16,304 nucleotides of DNA from assembly GCA_029934845.1 (NCBI GenBank), contig JAOZLN010000009.1:1796-18099 (forward strand), read 5' to 3'. The stretch's first letter is position 1. Each line of letters begins with the position of its first letter. This DNA comes from Candidatus Sabulitectum sp. Its GTDB lineage: Bacteria > Fermentibacterota > Fermentibacteria > Fermentibacterales > JCC-6. The notes below the pieces were generated by a model. That model made no database searches and was not told the origin of the DNA. It was given only the letters and a program-made list of their open reading frames with translations. A program made the position numbers and the translations under genes. Below, in pieces: positions 1 to 6,809 of the stretch.

Positions 1-563
1 TTTACAGAAAAGCCGGGTTCCCCGCATCTTCCGCAGACGACCCCGCCACCGGAATGGGACCAGCTTGTACTTCCTTTGATCTCTGCTCCACAGGCAACGC
101 ATACATCTGTGGAAAAACCGTGACCGGAAAGGCGAAGAAGTCTTACAACTCCACCGCAGATAACCGGCCAGGCAGGAGCCCCTGATTCCAGCAGACCAAA
201 CACCTGCTCTGTCAGTCGATACACAGGGCCGGATGGTTCATTTCCAAAGGCCACAACCGCCAGAAGCCACTCAGAAAAAAGACCGGCACCGGCAAATCCT
301 CTGAATTCTCTGCGAAGAGCCTCATTATGGGAAATTATGCTGACTTCTGTTGCAGTATCCAGCTCTCTGCCTTCACGACGAGCCAACTGGAATTCGCCCT
401 GACTGAACAGTTCTACCCTGCCTAGAAAATTGCTTTTAGGGCGCAAGGCGCCCCTTACCATTGCAGAAACTCTGCCATAATCCAAAGAGTAAAGCGTGAG
501 GATCAGAGAAGAATCACTCCACCTGACCCTTCTCAGGACAAAGGCTGGAGTAGATACTCTCAA
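1..563 (-). CDS. recO: DNA repair protein RecO, C-terminal part outside the window
   Basis: RecO helps RecR load RecA onto SSB-coated single-stranded DNA in the RecFOR recombination pathway. About 187 residues are visible. The N-terminal OB-fold region reads TPAFVLRRVRWSDSSLILTL, with the family's LDYGRVSAMVRGALRPKS strand following near residues 28-44. A four-cysteine zinc-binding element is clear: CVAC at 155-158 and CGRC at 177-180. The best start is TTG at 563-561, which overlaps the corC stop as TTGA, so the two are probably translationally coupled. The first in-frame ATG, about residue 35, lies inside the conserved OB fold and is too late. The gene is the last visible member of the phoH-pgpH-ybeY-corC-recO operon. 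Roughly the last quarter of the protein lies beyond base 1. Identity rests on the cysteine pattern and N-terminal motif; the start is inferred. Confidence 0.87.
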   Translation of the reverse strand, partial: MRVSTPAFVLRRVRWSDSSLILTLYSLDYGRVSAMVRGALRPKSNFLGRVELFSQGEFQLARREGRELDTATEVSIISHNEALRREFRGFAGAGLFSEWLLAVVAFGNEPSGPVYRLTEQVFGLLESGAPAWPVICGGVVRLLRLSGHGFSTDVCVACGAEIKGSTSWSHSGGGVVCGRCGEPGFSV

Positions 564-1765
564 TCCTCTTCCCCGGTTCCAGGGCTGACCTTTACAAAGA
601 CAATTCTCTGCCCGCTGACCTTTTCAACGGTGAATGTCCAGTTATCTATTTCCCTGGATTCCCCCGCCTCGGGAATATGACCAAGCTGGTGAAAAACCAG
701 ACCTCCAACAGATTCGTAATTCTCTTCCTCTTCATAATCTGTACCCAGAAGGTCATTCAGATCATCAATAGGTAATCTGGCATCAACTCTGTATGAATTT
801 CCTCCAACCGATCTTACCATTGGCGGTTCCGAGTCGAACTCATCTCTGATCTCGCCGAAAACTTCCTCGACGATGTCTTCCATTGTAACTATACCGGCAA
901 TCCCTCCATACTCATCGATCACCACTGCCATGTGAATGCGCTTGGTCTGAAATTCGGCAAATAGTTCATCTATTCTCTTGAATTCCGGTACAAAGTAGGC
1001 TTCCCTGATAATATCCTCAACCCTGAATTCCCCTTCTTCTGCGTCCAGCGGAACTCCCAGAAGATCCTTTGCATAAAGAACACCGGCGATGTCATCGATG
1101 ATCTTCCTGTATACCGGTATTCTGGAATGACCCGCCTTCTTAACCTGGGCGACAATGCTTCCAATGTCATCACAAAGTTCGATACTGTCCATATCTATTC
1201 TTGGAACCATCACTTCGCGTACGATCTTATCTGAAAATTCCAGGATGGAATCAACCAGTTCCTGCTCTTTTTCCAGTTCCCCCTGATCTCCCTTTTCCCT
1301 TCGCTGTTCAAGCCACAGGGTGTCTGGAGGAGTGTACGCCCAGTCATCCGAATTGTTGTCTTCCCTTCCAAGAATGATTCTTGCCGGCAGTCGAAACAGG
1401 AAGCTAAGAATGGCCATAGGGCCTGTAAAAACCTTGGTGGCCCATCCCTCTGAGAGATTCTGAACCAGCACCGGGGGCACAACTTCCGAAAGCAGGAATG
1501 AGAGAAGAGCAATTACCGATACAGATACCCAGCGAGGATAACTCATTTGGGAAGAAAGCAGCGTGGAACTTACCCCAACAAGAACAAGACCGACGACCCT
1601 GGCCAGCCAGATGGTTCTAAGCCTTGTGGCGGCCTCCTTCCGTCTGTCTGATGGATCTCTGCCTATGTGGTTAACAAGTTCGGGTATAGCCGTTCTGGAT
1701 CCATTTGCGGCAGCAGAGCAAAAAATACCTCCAGCAAGAAGAAGCAATTCTCCAGCAAGATTCAT
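560..1765 (-). CDS. corC: CorC/HlyC-family (CNNM-type) membrane protein with CBS pair
   Basis: This 401-residue protein has the CNNM/CorC layout. A membrane DUF21-like domain with three or four hydrophobic segments spans residues 1-135. A CBS pair covers about 183-305, with EVMVPRIDMDSI opening the first unit and VVIDEYGGIAGIVTMEDIVEE in the second. A CorC_HlyC transporter-associated domain covers about 317-395. Family members are implicated in Mg2+/Co2+ export at the cytoplasmic membrane; the CBS pair usually binds adenine nucleotides. The gene overlaps ybeY by four bases (ATGA) and recO by four (TTGA), as expected for the ybeX position beside ybeY. The DUF21 domain looks divergent: the usual acidic ExA motif near residue 21 reads NGSRTA, and the usual GEVLPK reads SEVVPPV near 93-99. 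Transport activity is therefore uncertain, although the domain architecture is secure. Confidence 0.9.
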   Translation of the reverse strand: MNLAGELLLLAGGIFCSAAANGSRTAIPELVNHIGRDPSDRRKEAATRLRTIWLARVVGLVLVGVSSTLLSSQMSYPRWVSVSVIALLSFLLSEVVPPVLVQNLSEGWATKVFTGPMAILSFLFRLPARIILGREDNNSDDWAYTPPDTLWLEQRREKGDQGELEKEQELVDSILEFSDKIVREVMVPRIDMDSIELCDDIGSIVAQVKKAGHSRIPVYRKIIDDIAGVLYAKDLLGVPLDAEEGEFRVEDIIREAYFVPEFKRIDELFAEFQTKRIHMAVVIDEYGGIAGIVTMEDIVEEVFGEIRDEFDSEPPMVRSVGGNSYRVDARLPIDDLNDLLGTDYEEEENYESVGGLVFHQLGHIPEAGESREIDNWTFTVEKVSGQRIVFVKVSPGTGEED

Positions 1766-2229
1766 AGCCCTTTCACCACCCTCATCCCCTGTTTTACAAG
1801 TGCGACAGTTTGTCGATTCATCTCCTGGGTATCCTCCTCTGTGTCATGCGTAAAACCGTTAAGGTGCAACCACCCGTGATAAAGTCTTTCCAGCACTTCC
1901 TCAAGAGGTGGAGCCATTCTGCCATCAATATAAACCACACCCTCGGGTAAATCGCAGTCAGAAGATGAAAGATCAAAAGTAAGAACATCAGTGGACTTGT
2001 TGATCTTTCGCCAGCCGTAGTTAAGAAATCTCATAACACCAGGGTCGCAGACCACAAATTCTACAGGGCCCTTTATAGTCTCTTGCACTATAAGGTTAAG
2101 CAGAAAAAGCTCCTGCGGGGGGTTATCAAGAATAATGCTGACTGACGGAGTTGCCTGATACGCAGGAGGTTTATCGCTACCGGTATCGTCAATTATCGAG
2201 CTCTCTGAATTGTCTTGATTACTGCCCAT
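1762..2229 (-). CDS. ybeY: Endoribonuclease YbeY (16S rRNA maturation, zinc-dependent)
   Basis: YbeY is a single-strand endoribonuclease involved in 16S rRNA 3'-end maturation and ribosome quality control. The signature HGWLHLNGFTH at residues 118-128 supplies the three zinc-binding histidines, H118, H122 and H128. The upstream motif LNYGWRKINKSTDVLTFDL (about 69-87) carries the conserved arginine R74 and the TDVLSF-like strand. The protein has 155 residues, near the family's usual length, but this includes an acidic, probably disordered N-terminal tail of about 27 residues. The segment between the GVV strand and the histidine motif is about seven residues shorter than in E. coli. The aspartate usually preceding the third histidine (GYDH) is threonine here. 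The ATG lies 11 bases inside pgpH, with only a distant AAAGGA upstream, so the start is less certain than the identity. It overlaps corC as ATGA. Confidence 0.9.
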   Translation of the reverse strand: MGSNQDNSESSIIDDTGSDKPPAYQATPSVSIILDNPPQELFLLNLIVQETIKGPVEFVVCDPGVMRFLNYGWRKINKSTDVLTFDLSSSDCDLPEGVVYIDGRMAPPLEEVLERLYHGWLHLNGFTHDTEEDTQEMNRQTVALVKQGMRVVKGL

Positions 2230-4264
2230 GAGGAAAGTCTTTTATCCTTTCGTAATCGTTCTGGCTCAGTACTTCCATAAATACGTGTGCTGCTTTTGTT
2301 CGCATGGATGCGGTAAGTTCACATTGATCAAACTGACCTTCGTCAGACTTTTCCTGCATTATTCTGGAAACAACTGCTGCTTTCTCTTCATACGAAGCTG
2401 TGCTTCCAAGACCCTTAACTGCAGAAGATGCAGAATCTGCCAGCATAACAAGCGCCGCTTCAACAGATTGTGGTTTCGGCCCATTGTAATGAAAAACGGT
2501 ATCATCCAGCTCTCCCCCGGGAGGTAATTCTTTTTTTGCCTTTTCAAGAAAATATCTGACACATGTATCTCCGTGATGCTGTTCGATGATACCTCTGATG
2601 TCAGAAGGAAGTTTGTTCCTGACTGCCATATCGATGCCGTTACTTACATGGGCAATGATTATTTTTGCACTTTCAACAGGTGGCAGTAATCTGTGCGGGT
2701 TATTCTCGTCGGGATTTGAAATATTCTCTATGAACATCTCCGGTTCAACGATCTTTCCTATGTCATGAAAAACCCCTCCGAGTTTTGCCAGTTCTTCATC
2801 AGCCCCAAGCTCCGCAGCAGCGGAAGACGCAAGATCCCCAACAAGAATAGAATGGGTGTATGTGCCCCTGGCTTCTCTGCGCAGCAACTCGCGAAGGGGG
2901 TGATTGTCATTTCCGAGCCTTTCATATGTTCTTGCGGTAGCCACATGGAACAGAAGTTCAAAAGGATGACTGATTACCTTGATCGTCCCTGTAATGATCA
3001 CTGGAAACCCTACAAGAGCTATCCATGCCACAGACCCGAATTTCATGCTGCTTGAGCTTCCGGCTGCTGCCAGAAGCCAGTAAATGGTCACTGAGGAAAC
3101 AATACCCAGCACAAGAGCAATTGATGTTCCCCTGTCACTAAGATCCTTCATTGCCCTGGAAACAAGACAGGCTGGAATAAAGCCCATTAAGAAGGTAGTC
3201 ATGGGAAAAGGAGATGCAAGAGCAAAAATAGAGGAGAAGACAGCCGCAAGAAACCATGAATAGTTGATTGTTGTTGTTCTTAAACGATTGTCAAAGAATA
3301 CCGATGTAAGGCCGGCCCCAAGCATGGTAAAAGAAAACATTGACAACTCCCGGACTCCAGATCGGAAAAGCAGGATGGTCAATCCCATGGTAAGTCCCCA
3401 TATGGCAAAAATGAGCGTCAGGTCCGAAATAGAAAATGAAAATGATCTTTGTTCTTTCCATAAAAAGAGAGCGCTGAGAAGAAGAAGCATAGCAGCAAGC
3501 CCTGTCTTGGCAATATTGTGTTCTATAACACCCTGCTCTCCAACTGGAGAAAGAACCATGGCATCCCGGTAACGACTTATCTCTTCTGTAAACAACCCGC
3601 CGGGCGGAAGAATTTCCTCTCCGGTCCGGAATTCTCTTTTTATATGGGTAAGATTGGCAAGATGCTCTAGAACTGCTGCTTCCCGGCTCTGGTGATCTAT
3701 TTCCAGATCCGGAACGATCAGTTCAAGGATCATCGGGATCTTTTCACGAAGAACTCCACGCCTTTCAAGGTCCAGCCTTATTCCATCCCTGGCCTCTGTT
3801 AACGTAAAAAGTTCGGAAATATTCTCGGCAGAGCCATCTCCTGTAATTGCGTGACTGCCATCATAAGTCATACGAAGCGCTTCAATATCAATTATTCCGG
3901 TTGCGTAGAGACTGTTTACCCGCTGACCAAAATACCTTGCAAGTTCGTTGTTCTCCGTGGCAAGAAAGATCAAACTCTGAATTTCCTCCGATGAATTCAC
4001 TCCTGTCTGCTCATTGCGCACAAGGTACACTGGAATAGAAGCTTCAGCTTCGTTGGCTATCTCTTCAAATTCAGAAGAACTGTACGGCACACTGAAATTG
4101 TGTACTGCTATAATTCCCTCGGCAACTGGTTCACCTATAACAAGATTTCTGTCGGAAAGAGCTCCTCTTGAATCGAAGCCAAAGTAGAAACCAATGATCA
4201 GAAGAGCCATAAATAGAACGGCCACCATCAAGTTAAGAGAGATGCTTCTTTTCCTTATGTTCAC
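2219..4264 (-). CDS. pgpH: 7TM-HD phosphohydrolase, PgpH family (c-di-AMP phosphodiesterase)
   Basis: This 681-residue protein has the full 7TMR-HD architecture. A signal-anchor helix lies at 10-30 and an extracytoplasmic 7TMR-HDED domain at about 35-250. Seven membrane segments span about 252-432, and a cytoplasmic HD domain covers about 455-660. Metal-binding residues are complete: H471 (THSILVG), H500-D501 (FHDIGK), H539 (AHVSNG), H563-H564 (EQHHGD) and D610 (LADSAS). Characterised PgpH proteins hydrolyse cyclic di-AMP to pApA, so that is the likely activity; no cyclase is in the window. The start codon is GTG at 4264-4262, overlapping the phoH stop as GTGA. The insertion of this gene between phoH and ybeY is the arrangement known from Firmicutes (yqfF). 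Family assignment is secure; the exact nucleotide substrate is inferred. Confidence 0.93.
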   Translation of the reverse strand: MNIRKRSISLNLMVAVLFMALLIIGFYFGFDSRGALSDRNLVIGEPVAEGIIAVHNFSVPYSSSEFEEIANEAEASIPVYLVRNEQTGVNSSEEIQSLIFLATENNELARYFGQRVNSLYATGIIDIEALRMTYDGSHAITGDGSAENISELFTLTEARDGIRLDLERRGVLREKIPMILELIVPDLEIDHQSREAAVLEHLANLTHIKREFRTGEEILPPGGLFTEEISRYRDAMVLSPVGEQGVIEHNIAKTGLAAMLLLLSALFLWKEQRSFSFSISDLTLIFAIWGLTMGLTILLFRSGVRELSMFSFTMLGAGLTSVFFDNRLRTTTINYSWFLAAVFSSIFALASPFPMTTFLMGFIPACLVSRAMKDLSDRGTSIALVLGIVSSVTIYWLLAAAGSSSSMKFGSVAWIALVGFPVIITGTIKVISHPFELLFHVATARTYERLGNDNHPLRELLRREARGTYTHSILVGDLASSAAAELGADEELAKLGGVFHDIGKIVEPEMFIENISNPDENNPHRLLPPVESAKIIIAHVSNGIDMAVRNKLPSDIRGIIEQHHGDTCVRYFLEKAKKELPPGGELDDTVFHYNGPKPQSVEAALVMLADSASSAVKGLGSTASYEEKAAVVSRIMQEKSDEGQFDQCELTASMRTKAAHVFMEVLSQNDYERIKDFPHGQ

Positions 4265-5199
4265 TCTTCGTCCTTCCGACCGAATGCCTCTATGATCTGC
4301 TGCACCAGAGGGTGTCTCAACACATCACAATGATCAAGATAAACGAAACCAATACCCGGGATCTGCCGAAGTATCCTGGCAATTCGTACCAGTCCGGATA
4401 CCGTTGGCGGTTTCAGATCGATCTGTGTCACATCTCCGGTAATAACCATTCTGGACCCGTATCCCATCCTTGTCAGGAACATCTTAAGCTGTGTTAATGT
4501 AGTGTTCTGTGCTTCGTCAAGAATAATGAAAGCGTTGTTCAGAGTTCGCCCTCTCATGTAGGCAAGTGGAGCCACCTCAATGATACCGCTTTCCATATAT
4601 TTTTGTACCCGTGGTGCGGTCAGTGTGTCATTCAGAGCATCGTATATTGGACGCAGATACGGATCGATCTTCTGCTGAAGATCACCTGGTAGAAAACCCA
4701 GTTTTTCTCCTGCTTCCACTGCTGGCCTGGTAAGTATGATTCTCTCAACTCTGTTGTCTTGAAGAGCAGAGACCGCTGCAGCCACAGCAAGAAATGTTTT
4801 GCCTGTACCGGCAGGTCCGATGGAAAAAACAAGCTCATTGTGCATAACTGAATGCATGTAGCTTTCCTGGCCAGGCGTTCTTGGTATTATTCGACCTGCT
4901 CTACCCGGTACATTGTATACAAGCCCGGCAGCCTTCAATTCAGGGAAATCAAGAGCTTTGTGCAAAGCAGCTTTTGATATCCGGCCACTTGCCTGAATCT
5001 GAATAATGAGTCGTTCTGTAACTGCCTGAGCCCTGTCCAGGGCAGCCTTCTCCCCTGTATATGTCAAACTGGCATCACGATAAACCGCTGCCACCCCAAG
5101 AACACGGCAGATATCCCTCAGGTTCCCGTCTCCAGGGCCGAGAAGCTTTCGTGCATCATCAGGGGAAACTGGAATTCTTCTACTGTCTGGCTTTTTCAT
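4261..5199 (-). CDS. phoH: PhoH-family ATPase (YbeZ-like)
   Basis: PhoH/YbeZ proteins are cytoplasmic P-loop ATPases thought to work with YbeY in RNA metabolism. The 312-residue protein has a KH-like N-terminal region (about 10-70, with GDGNLRDICRVLGV). Walker A is GPAGTGKT at 128-135. The family motif RPAVEAGEKLGFLPGDL lies at 158-174, Walker B is FIILDEAQN at 224-232, and the sensor-like motif is TGDVTQIDL at 254-262. Length is typical of the family. It opens the operon continuing into pgpH (GTGA overlap), ybeY, corC and recO. The ATG at 5199 lies only 18 bases downstream of the terminator hairpin that ends the LysM gene, and I see no Shine-Dalgarno sequence in that gap. The N-terminal residues still match the family, so the start is plausible. 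How the operon is transcribed and initiated is unclear. Confidence 0.93.
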   Translation of the reverse strand: MKKPDSRRIPVSPDDARKLLGPGDGNLRDICRVLGVAAVYRDASLTYTGEKAALDRAQAVTERLIIQIQASGRISKAALHKALDFPELKAAGLVYNVPGRAGRIIPRTPGQESYMHSVMHNELVFSIGPAGTGKTFLAVAAAVSALQDNRVERIILTRPAVEAGEKLGFLPGDLQQKIDPYLRPIYDALNDTLTAPRVQKYMESGIIEVAPLAYMRGRTLNNAFIILDEAQNTTLTQLKMFLTRMGYGSRMVITGDVTQIDLKPPTVSGLVRIARILRQIPGIGFVYLDHCDVLRHPLVQQIIEAFGRKDEE

Positions 5200-5217
5200 A
5201 GGTATGCTAATATAAAG

Positions 5218-5247
5218 AATCTCCCTGCCCGAATGGGCAGGGAGATT
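5218..5247 (-). terminator. Rho-independent terminator-like hairpin between the LysM gene and phoH
   Basis: A perfect 13-base inverted repeat (5218-5230 and 5235-5247) encloses a four-base loop. In the minus direction it is followed by a short, T-rich stretch (TTCTTTATATTA). It lies 23 bases past the LysM stop codon, so it fits a terminator for the lipoprotein-LysM unit. The U-tract is imperfect, and phoH begins 18 bases beyond the hairpin. Partial read-through into the phoH operon, or a role as attenuator or mRNA 3'-end stabiliser, is therefore possible. Confidence 0.8.
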
Positions 5248-5270
5248 CCATTTGATCCGTAAATTATCTG

Positions 5271-5936
5271 TTACTGGCGTCCGCCGCGAACTCCGCCGCG
5301 AGGGATAGAAAGAATCTGTCCGGGATAGATCAGGTTAGGATCGCTGATCTTGTCACGGTTGCCCTCGTAAAGCTGAGGCCATTCACCTCTGCTGTTGTAA
5401 ACGATACCGTATCCGGCGATCTTGCCGAGATAGTCGCCACCAACAACAGTGTAAGAGCTTGCCATTGGTACTGGTACCACAATGGTGTCGCCTGCATAGA
5501 TCATGTTAGGGTCGCTGATCTGAGCACTGTTGCGCTCGTAAATACGAGGCCACTCAGAACCATTACCGAAGTAATAGTGGTAACTTGCGATGAGCCAGAG
5601 ACTTTCGCCATCAACGATTGTGTGATTCACACCGCTGTTGCGAAGTCTGTTAATCTCGCCGCGAAGCCAGCTGATGTCCTGGTTAAGCTGATTAACTTCA
5701 GCCTGAAGGGCATCTCTCTCGGCGCGAAGAGGAAGAACTTTTGCTTCCCACTCGGCAACCACTGGATCAGCTTCAGACTTTACCCATTCCCAGTAAGCAA
5801 TCTGGAGCTCGATATTCTTATCACCCATTGCTTCGATCTCGTTGCGATCGTAATCCTGAAGATCCTCTACCGTGTAGCTCTTTGCAAATGAAAGAGTTGC
5901 GAAGAGGACCAGTACGATAATCATTAAGTAACGCAT
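5271..5936 (-). CDS. Secreted coiled-coil protein with two LysM domains
   Basis: The 221-residue product starts with a signal peptide (MRYLMIIVLVLFATLSFA, likely cut after A18), so it acts outside the cytoplasmic membrane. Residues about 55-100 form a predicted coiled coil (heptads of Leu/Val/Ile, e.g. LQAEVNQLNQDISWLRGEINRL). Two LysM domains, the typical peptidoglycan-binding fold, follow at about 104-155 and 161-212. Each ends in a near-identical block (EWPRIYERN...SDPNMIYAGD and EWPQLYEGN...SDPNLIYPGQ). A short Gly/Arg tail closes the protein; no catalytic domain is visible. A clean Shine-Dalgarno (AAGGGG, six bases before the ATG) supports the start. It lies 13 bases after a coiled-coil lipoprotein gene and shares its promoter. 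Arg codons are mostly CGC/CGT, which suggests high expression. A structural envelope role is an inference. Confidence 0.85.
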   Translation of the reverse strand: MRYLMIIVLVLFATLSFAKSYTVEDLQDYDRNEIEAMGDKNIELQIAYWEWVKSEADPVVAEWEAKVLPLRAERDALQAEVNQLNQDISWLRGEINRLRNSGVNHTIVDGESLWLIASYHYYFGNGSEWPRIYERNSAQISDPNMIYAGDTIVVPVPMASSYTVVGGDYLGKIAGYGIVYNSRGEWPQLYEGNRDKISDPNLIYPGQILSIPRGGVRGGRQ

Positions 5937-5949
5937 ACTTTACCCCTTC

Positions 5950-6222
5950 CTATCTTCCGGTTCCACCGAGAGCTTCGTACTCGGCCTGAAGTTCTGCCTT
6001 CTCTGCCTGAAGCTGCACTATCTGTGCCTCCAGCTGAGGAATTTCCTCATTGAGATTACCAAATTCGTTCTCTAAACTGATAGCTCTTGCTTCCGCGGCC
6101 AGTGCTGCTGCTCTTGCTGTATCCCTTGCACGAAGCTGTTCTTCGCTGGGACCGCAAGCTGCAACAAGCAGAATCATGGCCAGGAGCGCAAGAAAGAACA
6201 TCGATGTTCTTGTTCTGAGCAT
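5950..6222 (-). CDS. Small coiled-coil lipoprotein
   Basis: A 90-residue predicted lipoprotein. The N-terminus has basic residues, a hydrophobic stretch and the lipobox LLVAAC with lipidated C23, followed by GPSEEQ. The mature part is almost wholly helical: an Ala-rich stretch (about 34-46), then Leu/Ile/Val heptads over about 48-85 (LEAQIVQLQAEKAELQAEYEAL) that predict a coiled coil. In size and layout it recalls Lpp-type murein lipoproteins, but no C-terminal lysine is present and I do not claim homology. The ATG at 6222 is chosen because AGGAGG (6231-6236) lies eight bases upstream and the signal peptide begins there. The reading frame stays open further upstream to 6330, but that extension would place charged sequence before the signal peptide. 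It is co-transcribed with the LysM gene 13 bases downstream. Confidence 0.82.
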   Translation of the reverse strand: MLRTRTSMFFLALLAMILLVAACGPSEEQLRARDTARAAALAAEARAISLENEFGNLNEEIPQLEAQIVQLQAEKAELQAEYEALGGTGR

Positions 6223-6342
6223 CTCCGAAACCTCCTCTTGGTTACTCCAACTGTCTATTCTCGTAACTATGGAATCGTGAATACATTGCGTCTCATGACC
6301 CCCCGCCCCTTTCGAGGCACAAATTAACAATCCTGAACGGTA

Positions 6343-6371
6343 TTACTAACCACAACACACATTGCTGTCAA
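6343..6371 (-). promoter_or_regulatory. Sigma70-type promoter for the lipoprotein-LysM unit
   Basis: On the minus strand a perfect TTGACA -35 box (6371-6366) is followed after 17 bases by TAGTAA (6348-6343), a three-of-six match to the -10 consensus. The start of transcription would be near 6335, leaving a leader of about 113 bases before the lipoprotein ATG. The leader holds a small stem (GCCTC-GAAA-GGGGC) but no recognisable riboswitch. Confidence 0.6.
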
Positions 6372-6422
6372 GATGCATCGCGCCTGCATTCACACAAATA
6401 TACTACCATACAGGTGTACCAG

Positions 6423-6791
6423 TTAATTACCATTGCTTTCTGAATACAGACGGGAGAAAAGCCATAGCGCTAGAAGCAGACCTGCAGTATCCGCCAGCAC
6501 ATCCTGAAACGAGCAAAATCTGCCAGGTATAAAAAACTGATGTATCTCGTCCAGAACTGCCCAGCCGATCCCGGCAGATGCCATCAGAAACTTCCGGCGC
6601 TTCCTGCCGAATAATTCGGAATTCAGAACAAGAGCCAGACCCAACCCTCCGAATTCCACCATATGAAAGAGTTTGTCCTGCTGTGGAAACAAATCAAGAG
6701 GTGGTTTTAAAGATGGTTGATGACTGAGATACACAATAAGAAGAGCTACTGAAAGAAGAAATAATCTCCGCAGTAATTTTGCGCTTTTCAT
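6423..6791 (-). CDS. VanZ-like membrane protein
   Basis: The 122-residue protein has the VanZ-family pattern: an N-terminal membrane helix (about 9-23), the motif DKLFHMVEFGGLGLAL at 39-54, a second helix, DEIHQFFIPGR at 81-91 and SFQDVLADTAG at 94-104, then a final helix. The acidic and histidine residues of the family (D39, H43, D81, E82, H84, D97, D101) are present. VanZ confers low-level teicoplanin resistance in enterococci, but most chromosomal relatives have no assigned function and this one should not be read as a resistance gene. It starts 18 bases after the GGDEF-family gene and no Shine-Dalgarno is seen in that gap, so translation may depend on the upstream gene. There is no clear terminator after it. 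Confidence 0.82.
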   Translation of the reverse strand: MKSAKLLRRLFLLSVALLIVYLSHQPSLKPPLDLFPQQDKLFHMVEFGGLGLALVLNSELFGRKRRKFLMASAGIGWAVLDEIHQFFIPGRFCSFQDVLADTAGLLLALWLFSRLYSESNGN

Positions 6792-6809
6792 AAAAGTTGT
6801 GTCTGCATT

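Noticed and set aside
6223..6330. Upstream extension of the small lipoprotein to an ATG at 6330
   Set aside because: It would put 36 mostly polar residues before a clear lipoprotein signal peptide. The ATG at 6222 has AGGAGG eight bases upstream, and the extension covers the leader downstream of the predicted promoter.
6395..6425. Extra minus-strand promoter TTAACT...TATATT overlapping the vanZ stop
   Set aside because: The -35 match is weak and the spacer is long; the perfect TTGACA just downstream is much better.
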